Shown one piece after another: positions 58,259-64,000 of a stretch of DNA of 64,000 bases. The notes beneath the pieces were generated by a model. The model did not search any database. It saw only the letters and a list, made by a program, of their open reading frames with translations, and was not told the DNA's origin. Location: the NCBI RefSeq assembly GCF_007954275.1, contig NZ_VOLT01000005.1, positions 405,615 to 469,614 of the forward strand, in the 5' to 3' direction. The first letter of the stretch is position 1; every line of letters begins with the position of its first letter. Made by a program: the position numbers and the translations under genes. The DNA is from Colwellia demingiae (GTDB taxonomy: Bacteria; Pseudomonadota; Gammaproteobacteria; Enterobacterales; Alteromonadaceae).

Positions 58259-58969
58259 TTATTTTCTTGTTATAAATTTACTGCCCGCAAGCTCTACATG
58301 GCTATAATTATTCACTGAATCCAACGTTACCTTATCTTTATTAAATAACAGTTTGGTTACGCTGGTATTCACTAATTGTTGATTGAGTGACATCATTTCT
58401 TTGTCGCCAATACCTAAAACGTGTGCGCAAATTGACGCAATTACTCCACCAGAAGTAAATATCATAATATTTTCAGCAGATTTACCTGTAGCATCTTGTT
58501 GTAAGTGAACTTGTTTGATTACGTCTTCGAGGGCTTTACTACAACGCTGTTTAAAAACAACAAAGGACTCTTTATAATCACTAAAATCGCCACTAAACCA
58601 CCGTTTTAGTGCTTGAGTAAATTCAACAATAAAGGCCTTGTTAGGATTTTTTTGTAATTTCAAAAACTGGTTAAATTTACGTTGGTCAATCCAGTCAGGT
58701 TGATAACAGCTGAGTACGTCCATATGGTCAAATTCGTTAAAACCTAAGTGACTTGTTATAGACTGATATTGTTCTAAACCATTAAAGAAGTGCTCGGCGG
58801 TTTTCCCATGGCGTATCATGCCACCTGAATAATATAAATCTGGTTTAACCATGTTTTGCCAATGACGCCCTAAAATCACACTTTGTTCACAACCTAATGT
58901 TGAAAGTTGATCATATTCAGGTTTTCCCCATGACGCCTGCCCATGACGAATAAGATAAATACTAGCCAT
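58259..58969 (-). CDS. Histidine phosphatase superfamily protein
   Basis: The 236-residue protein begins MASIYLIRHGQASWGKPEYD, with the RHG phosphohistidine motif, and has GGMIRHGKTAEHF and the second histidine region FTSGGVIASICAHVLG, where the usual H is not obvious. It may dephosphorylate a small substrate; a link to acyl-CoA or the phosphotransferase pathway is inference from its repeated place beside ACAD10/11-like genes. A relic of a second copy is at 35474. Confidence 0.85.
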   Translation of the reverse strand: MASIYLIRHGQASWGKPEYDQLSTLGCEQSVILGRHWQNMVKPDLYYSGGMIRHGKTAEHFFNGLEQYQSITSHLGFNEFDHMDVLSCYQPDWIDQRKFNQFLKLQKNPNKAFIVEFTQALKRWFSGDFSDYKESFVVFKQRCSKALEDVIKQVHLQQDATGKSAENIMIFTSGGVIASICAHVLGIGDKEMMSLNQQLVNTSVTKLLFNKDKVTLDSVNNYSHVELAGSKFITRK

Positions 58970-59018
58970 AATGCTTATTTCTCTAACTTCTTACTAAAGG
59001 ACTTGACATAAAACTGGG

Positions 59019-59188
59019 TCATTTTTTTGCAAACCACGCAGGGAATAATCGCTGAAGCCGCCATAGATTTCGTTCTCTTTTATGGGGTAATAAATACAAT
59101 TCATTATCCTCAACTTGACGAGCGATCATAGCCGCTATATCGTCAGCCGTGAGCGATGATTTTTCCATCATTTCAAAACTCGAAGGTT
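59019..59188 (-). pseudogene. C-terminal relic of an SDR
   Basis: The minus strand reads KPSSFEMMEKSSLTADDIAA, MIARQVEDNELYLLPHKRER and NLWRLQRLFPAWFAKK-stop. The pattern of arginine, LYLLPH and WRLKRLFP is typical of the end of long SDR proteins. No upstream part is seen. Confidence 0.6.
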
Positions 59189-59376
59189 TCTAATGGCATA
59201 TATTAAGTCATTACATTCATATTACAACTAAAATCACGACTTCCAGTACTGGCCTGAACAGTTTGATTGTCAGCCAGTAGTATCCCGAGTACGTCTTGGA
59301 TAATACTGGCTAGCAGTTATGATGTAGTTGTCCAATAAACTCAACATCAGCGATAATTATCATAACCTTAGCTTTA

Positions 59377-61434
59377 TTAAGGTGTCACAATATTAAAGGT
59401 ACCCTGAGGTTTATCAATTAGACGTAAGAACGTTAACAAATCAAGTTTACTCCCTTCTATATTTAAGTCTTCGCCAAATAAAGTATCTTTTAAACCTGCG
59501 TCTCCCACAATTAAGTCAATAAAGAGTGGTTTAGTAATGTTTATGGTTGTACCCGCCTGCGTTGTTTCATTGGCTATTTTATGTCTTATCACTGAATTTT
59601 CTAGAATCAATAAATATTGTTGCTGTAAATCAGTAAAATTAACTTTGATGGTTAATGACTCACCCTCTGCTCTTATTCCATTTAAGTTTACAGCCATATT
59701 TTCAAAAAACTTATGAACGGGTGTTTGAAGTAAAACATTTTTTATTTCAGAGAGAGAGCGCCCTTTATCAGATACACCATGGCGAAGCTCATAAGCCCCG
59801 GATAAATAAAAATCTCTCCATGGCGCTGATTCAGCCATATAACCAAGTTGATCATACGTTTTAGCAAGTAATGCTTTTGCTTGTGAATGTTCAGGTTGGG
59901 CAAAGACAACTTGGTTCAGTAACTGAGCAATCCATCTATATTCTGCATTAACTTCTTCGGCGTTAAGCTCGTTAACCTTTTCAAATAATATACTAGCATT
60001 TTTATAAACTAATTCAGCACCACCCATTGCCGCTATGTAACGCTTTGCTGTTTCTTCTTCTGGTAATGGATCAAGCATTGCGGGGTTTGCAGTAAACCAC
60101 CCCATATAAGCTTGATATACCGCTTTTACATTATGTTTTAGCGTGCCGTAATAGCCTCGATTTGAAAAAGACGTTTGAAGTGATTGAGGTAACACTAACA
60201 TTTCGGCTATTTCGTTAGGCGTATGCCCCTCGTTCATTAAGCGAACGGTTTGATCATGGATATACTTATACGTATCTCGTTGCTGAATCATAAAGGACTG
60301 AATATTTTCTTGACCCCACACTGGCCAATGGTGACTACCAAAATATAATTCTGCCGTACTAAATTTATCTCTTGCTTGATCAATAAAAGCGCTCCATTGT
60401 GTTGCATTTCTCACCTTTGCACCTCGAAGTGTATAAAGGTTGTGCATGGTTTTTGATACAATTTCAGCGCCACAAAATGCTTTGTGTTCAGGTAAATAAA
60501 AAGTGAACTCTGCTGGTGCTTCTGAACCCGGTGTATACTGGAAAACAAATGGCACACCATCAATATTTAATTCATTGGTTGTATAATCTATCAGTGTCGT
60601 TGGCTCAATTAAGCCAAAAGTACCAAACGCAGGGCCTTTACCTAAACCTGAGCCGACATGCCCTCTTTCTGAGCGTGCTAAATGTTTACCATACATAAAT
60701 TCAGATCTGCGACCCATGGCAATACCTGCAATCAGATTCTCACTTACCGCTTCTTCTAGAAAACCTTTAGGGGCTATTATTTGTAACGTGTTTTTTTCAT
60801 CTTTACTAAGCATAGATAAAACACCGTCAATGCCACCAAAATGATCTATGTGGCTATGGGTAAATATAATTGCTTTAATGGGTTTTTTACCCAGATGTTG
60901 TTGAGCAAATGATAATGCTTTAATGGCTGTTTCTTTCGCGGTTAATGGATCAACAATAATCCAGCCATTATCACTTTCAATAATGGTCATATTAGCTAAA
61001 TCATAATTTCTTAATTGATATATACCGTCTTGTAGTTTATATAATCCATGATTATTGTTTAACGACACTTGGCGCCATAAACTTGGATTTACACTACTAG
61101 GAGCATTGCCGTATTCGCCTTGATATTTTATAAAATTATACGCTGACATATCCCAAATAGTTGTATCATTTGGCCCTTTGATAACTAAATTGTCTTCGCC
61201 GGCAATAAAACCACGTTTAACATCATCAAAATCTTTTCGGTCATTAAAAGGTAATGTTGTTAATAAACTTTCATTCACTTTAATTGTTGCCGCTGTAGGA
61301 GCGGTATGCCCTTGCTCGTCCGCATCAACTTCGTATTGAACAGGATCAGAACAAGCACTCAACAAAGCTATTAAACTTAATACTTTACAAAAACGATAAG
61401 TAATCACAGATATATTTCTCATAGTAAATTTCAC
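59377..61434 (-). CDS. Alkylsulfatase, SdsA/BDS1-type lipoprotein
   Basis: The 685-residue protein has a lipoprotein signal with lipobox LLSAC (Cys28). The metallo-beta-lactamase domain has THSHIDHFGG (H193, H195, D197, H198) for two zinc ions, followed by the alkylsulfatase dimerisation domain (FQYTPGSEAPAEFTFYLPEH, HHWPVWGQ) and the C-terminal SCP2-like domain (VNFTDLQQQYLLILENSV). The family hydrolyses primary alkyl sulfates to alcohol and sulfate. It should face the periplasm or outside. The operator at 61511 covers its promoter. Confidence 0.92.
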   Translation of the reverse strand: MKFTMRNISVITYRFCKVLSLIALLSACSDPVQYEVDADEQGHTAPTAATIKVNESLLTTLPFNDRKDFDDVKRGFIAGEDNLVIKGPNDTTIWDMSAYNFIKYQGEYGNAPSSVNPSLWRQVSLNNNHGLYKLQDGIYQLRNYDLANMTIIESDNGWIIVDPLTAKETAIKALSFAQQHLGKKPIKAIIFTHSHIDHFGGIDGVLSMLSKDEKNTLQIIAPKGFLEEAVSENLIAGIAMGRRSEFMYGKHLARSERGHVGSGLGKGPAFGTFGLIEPTTLIDYTTNELNIDGVPFVFQYTPGSEAPAEFTFYLPEHKAFCGAEIVSKTMHNLYTLRGAKVRNATQWSAFIDQARDKFSTAELYFGSHHWPVWGQENIQSFMIQQRDTYKYIHDQTVRLMNEGHTPNEIAEMLVLPQSLQTSFSNRGYYGTLKHNVKAVYQAYMGWFTANPAMLDPLPEEETAKRYIAAMGGAELVYKNASILFEKVNELNAEEVNAEYRWIAQLLNQVVFAQPEHSQAKALLAKTYDQLGYMAESAPWRDFYLSGAYELRHGVSDKGRSLSEIKNVLLQTPVHKFFENMAVNLNGIRAEGESLTIKVNFTDLQQQYLLILENSVIRHKIANETTQAGTTINITKPLFIDLIVGDAGLKDTLFGEDLNIEGSKLDLLTFLRLIDKPQGTFNIVTP

Positions 61435-61510
61435 AATATCCCTTAACTAGGATCCCAACCAATACTAACTAATAACACGCAGTACAGTATTCTACTTAGT
61501 AAAAATATAC

Positions 61511-61533
61511 TACTGACATACAGCGTGTCAATA
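61511..61533 (-). promoter_or_regulatory. Operator and promoter of the alkylsulfatase gene
   Basis: TACTGACATA-CAG-CGTGTCAATA is an operator copy. On the minus strand TTGACA is followed at 16 bases by TATATT, a good -10, giving a leader of about 55 bases. Confidence 0.65.
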
Positions 61534-61632
61534 GTGTCATCAAGAATAAACTTCACGTTACCTTATTTCCCAGTATTCTCTATAACTCTACTCTTTTCCT
61601 CAAATAGATTGATTATTTATTTACCAAAAATA

Positions 61633-61655
61633 TATTGACACATGGAGCGCCACAA
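61633..61655 (+). promoter_or_regulatory. Operator-like site upstream of the GMC gene
   Basis: TATTGACACA followed by TGG and AGCGCCACAA keeps the left half of the operator and only part of the right half. TTGACA at 61635-61640 may be a -35 with AATACT at 17 bases. Confidence 0.45.
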
Positions 61656-61695
61656 TAAATACTACTGAAAAATAATAATAGTTGGATTTAAGACC

Positions 61696-63309
61696 ATGGC
61701 GAATAAAATACATGATTATATCATCGTAGGAGCTGGTTCCGCCGGTTGTGTATTAGCAAATAGGCTCTCTGAAAATGGTAAGTACACTGTATGTATTCTT
61801 GAAGCGGGGCCTGTAGATAAAACGCCTTTTGCAAGCATACCTGCGGCTTTTGGTTACTTTATGTTTTCAAAAAAATATAATTGGTCTTATAACGCAAAAC
61901 CTGAACCCAGCATTAGAAACGGAGCACCTATATTTGTCCCTAGAGGTAAAATGCTAGGTGGAAGCTCTTCAACTAATGCGATGTTATATATTCGGGGTCA
62001 AAAACAAGACTACGACCATTGGCAAAATTTAGGTAATGAGGGCTGGTCTTATGATGACATGCTTCCCTATTTTAAAAAATCTGAAACAAATACTCGAGGC
62101 GAAAGCCAATACCATGGCGGTAATGGCCCTTTACATGTGAGTGATGGAAATATTAATTTTCCTCTCAACAAGATATTTTTAAATGCTTCTGAAGAAGCGG
62201 GTTATAACATTACCGATGATTTTAATAATGGCTCTCAAGAAGGTGCTGGTTACTATCAATGTACCATAAAAGACGGTAAACGATGTAGTGCCGCTAAAGC
62301 ATATTTAATTCCAACACTTGAAAGAAAAAATGTAACGGTAATTGTTGAAGCCTTAACCACTAAGGTTTTACTTGAAAATAAAAACGCTATCGGTATTGAA
62401 TACGTAAAACGGGGTAAGCACTATACAATTAAAGCCAATAAAGAAGTCATCATATCCAGCGGGGCAATAAACTCACCGCAACTATTAATGTTATCGGGCA
62501 TAGGTGACAAGCAACACCTTCAACAACATGATATTCACTGTATTCATCACTTACCCGGTGTTGGAAAAAACCTACAAGAACACGTAGATGCATGTGTACT
62601 TGTGAAAAGTAAGAAACGTGATGGTCTTAGTACTTCAGTAAGAGGATTGCTGCGAATGCTGCCTGAAACTATTAAATACTTCACCAAAAAACAGGGGAAG
62701 TTATCTAATACAATTACAGAGGCTGGTGCCTTTTTAAAGTCAAATTAGACCTGTGAACTACCTGATATTCAATTGCATATGGCGCCTTTATTATACGATG
62801 ACAATGGTCGAGCAATTAAGCTTATGATGAACGAAGGTTATTCTTGTCATGTTTGCGTGTTACGTCCTAAAAGTACGGGTATGGTCACACTCAAGTCTGC
62901 CAATGCAATGGTTGCCCCTGAAATTGATTTTAATTTCTTTTCACACCCTGCTGATAAACAAATATTGATTGATGGTATCAAAGTGATTAGAAAAATTTTT
63001 GCTACATCTGCTTTTGATGAGCATAGAGGTGAAGAGATGCATCCAGGTGTTCAAGCACAAAGTGATGAAGATATTTTCATTAAATCTAAAGAACTATTAG
63101 GCACTGTTTTTCATCCCGTTGGTACATGCAAGATGGGTAATGACGATAATGCCGTGGTTAATCATCAATTACAGGTTTACGGCATTGAAAATTTGCGGGT
63201 GGTTGATGCGTCAATAATGCCGACTTTGATTAGCGGTAATACTAACGCACCCACCATGGCCATTGCAGAAAAAGCCGCAGATATGATTTTATCTTCAGCT
63301 CAGCTTTAA
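61696..63309 (+). pseudogene. AlkJ-like GMC alcohol dehydrogenase, interrupted by TAG
   Basis: The frame would give 537 residues with N-terminal FAD motif YIIVGAGSAGCVLANRLSE, PRGKMLGGSSSTNAMLYIRG, GAINSPQLLMLSGIG and the C-terminal catalytic histidines in FHPVGTCKMG and SGNTNAPTMAIAEKAA. These match membrane-associated alcohol dehydrogenases of the AlkJ/BetA group, which oxidise long-chain alcohols to aldehydes. TAG at 62746-62748 breaks the frame after GAFLKSN; the reading resumes TCELPDIQLHMAPLLYDDNG without a shift. A GAG or CAG to TAG change explains it. The truncated form lacks the catalytic histidines. Confidence 0.85.
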
Positions 63310-63428
63310 AAGTTAGGTCAAATTTAGAAAAAAGTTTAATAAAAAAACAATGTCCGCTCTTAATAAAGGTATTGAGTAAATGTAGAATAAATTCATAAAA
63401 TATTTAAAATTTTTTACTGGTGTTATTA

Positions 63429-63786
63429 GGGTCTGTTGATCTTTCGTGATTAGATTTTGAACTAAAAAGGCAATCTCGTATAATTATTTCGCCAGAAATA
63501 GAAACACGAGATCACCATGCCCCGAACAATGCTTAACGATGAACACTGGTCAAAACTGAGCGTTATAATGCTCAAAGATAGAGTGTATGACAAGCCTACA
63601 CACAGAAATACTATGGAAGGTATTTTATATCGAATGCGAACAGGTTGTCCTTGGCGTGATGTGCCGGAGTCGTTTGGTGATTGGAGTGCCATATATAGGC
63701 GCTTTAATTTATGGTCCAAAAAAGGTGTTTTAATGAGGATTTTCAGATCATTAAGGCATGAACCTGATCTAGAGTGGGAAACCTAA
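63429..63786 (+). mobile_element. IS5-family element, truncated after the first frame
   Basis: GGGTCTGTTGATC at 63429, preceded by TTA, resembles the left terminal repeat of IS5-family elements. The first frame (63517-63786, 89 residues) reads LNDEHWSKLSVIM, MEGILYRMRTGCPWRDVP and FGDWSAIYRRFNLWSKKGVL, the DDE-transposase N-terminus. The second frame with the DDE residues is replaced at about 63787 by an IS110-family sequence, so the element cannot move by itself. Confidence 0.8.
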
Positions 63787-63788
63787 CC

Positions 63789-64000
63789 GCTAGCCGTTGC
63801 TTATCTGATATTAGTAACGCCGCTGACTTTAAAAATGGGAGGCACTTAGCCGCTTGGATTGGCTTGGTTCCACATCAGTTTTCAACGGGAGGAAAGCCAA
63901 GGTTACTCGGTATAAGTAAACGAGGGAATAAAGGCCTACGAGAATTATTTATTCACGGTGCAAGAGCTGTGCTTGTAAGGCCAGAAAAGCTGTCGCTATC
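63789..64000 (+). mobile_element. IS110-family transposase, C-terminal fragment
   Basis: The frame runs from 63789 past the end of the window: DFKNGRHLAAWIGLVPHQFS, TGGKPRLLGISKRGNKGL, RELFIHGARAVL. This is the Transposase_20 domain of IS110 proteins (RNA-guided DEDD/serine recombinase family). The N-terminal DEDD part is missing, and no start codon lies in this frame after the junction. It is a remnant or the inserted end of a second element. Confidence 0.85.

Overview
The window looks like chromosomal DNA of a marine, cold-type gammaproteobacterium of the Alteromonadales, most like Colwellia. This is inferred from low G+C by eye, the corC-lnt pairing, the protein flavour (Tpx, IbpA, YaiI) and a large lipid-type catabolic region with a TonB receptor. 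No database search was possible, so genus and families rest on recognition alone.

Bases 1-8.6 kb are ordinary core genome: 3' end of corC, lnt, a diguanylate cyclase gene killed by an amber codon inside its GGEEF motif, a receiver-CheC response regulator, exported thiol peroxidase, a small heat-shock gene with a sigma-32 promoter and a thermometer-like leader, a kynurenine-3-monooxygenase-like gene, an alkyltransferase-like protein and a YaiI-family protein.

Bases 8.7-15.4 kb are an accessory island. It lies between the C-terminal stump of one voltage-gated cation channel gene and a complete channel gene. It holds a PHP-ATPase gene of TrlF type broken by a one-base frameshift, an XRE repressor, four tandem 15-bp operator repeats, a winged-helix/coiled-coil gene split by TGA, and an SF2 helicase. 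This looks like a repressor-controlled defence or mobile module that is partly decayed.

Bases 15.5-24.9 kb hold gene scars, a HupE/UreJ-like membrane protein - PPIase - DUF3604 cluster, a 15-copy AACT microsatellite, a DUF1254/DUF1214 protein, an AraC regulator, an AraC relic and a periplasmic binding-like protein.

Bases 24.9-63.3 kb are a catabolic region for long acyl chains: alkylsulfatase, arylsulfatase-type sulfatase, AlkJ-like GMC alcohol dehydrogenase (broken by an amber codon), aldehyde dehydrogenase, acyl-CoA ligase, several acyl-CoA dehydrogenases, MaoC hydratases, a hydratase/dehydrogenase fusion, thiolase, SDR and quinone-oxidoreductase-type enzymes, a patatin, a GST, a TonB receptor and two TetR regulators. 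A coherent reading is sulfate ester to alcohol to aldehyde to acid to acyl-CoA to beta-oxidation. Many genes occur as pairs, one intact and one a relic, which shows module duplication followed by decay. A shared operator, TTGACACT-N3-AGTGTCAA, sits on the -35 region of at least five transcription units here and probably defines a TetR regulon.

The last 0.6 kb is a junction of a truncated IS5-family element and the 3' part of an IS110-family transposase that runs off the window.
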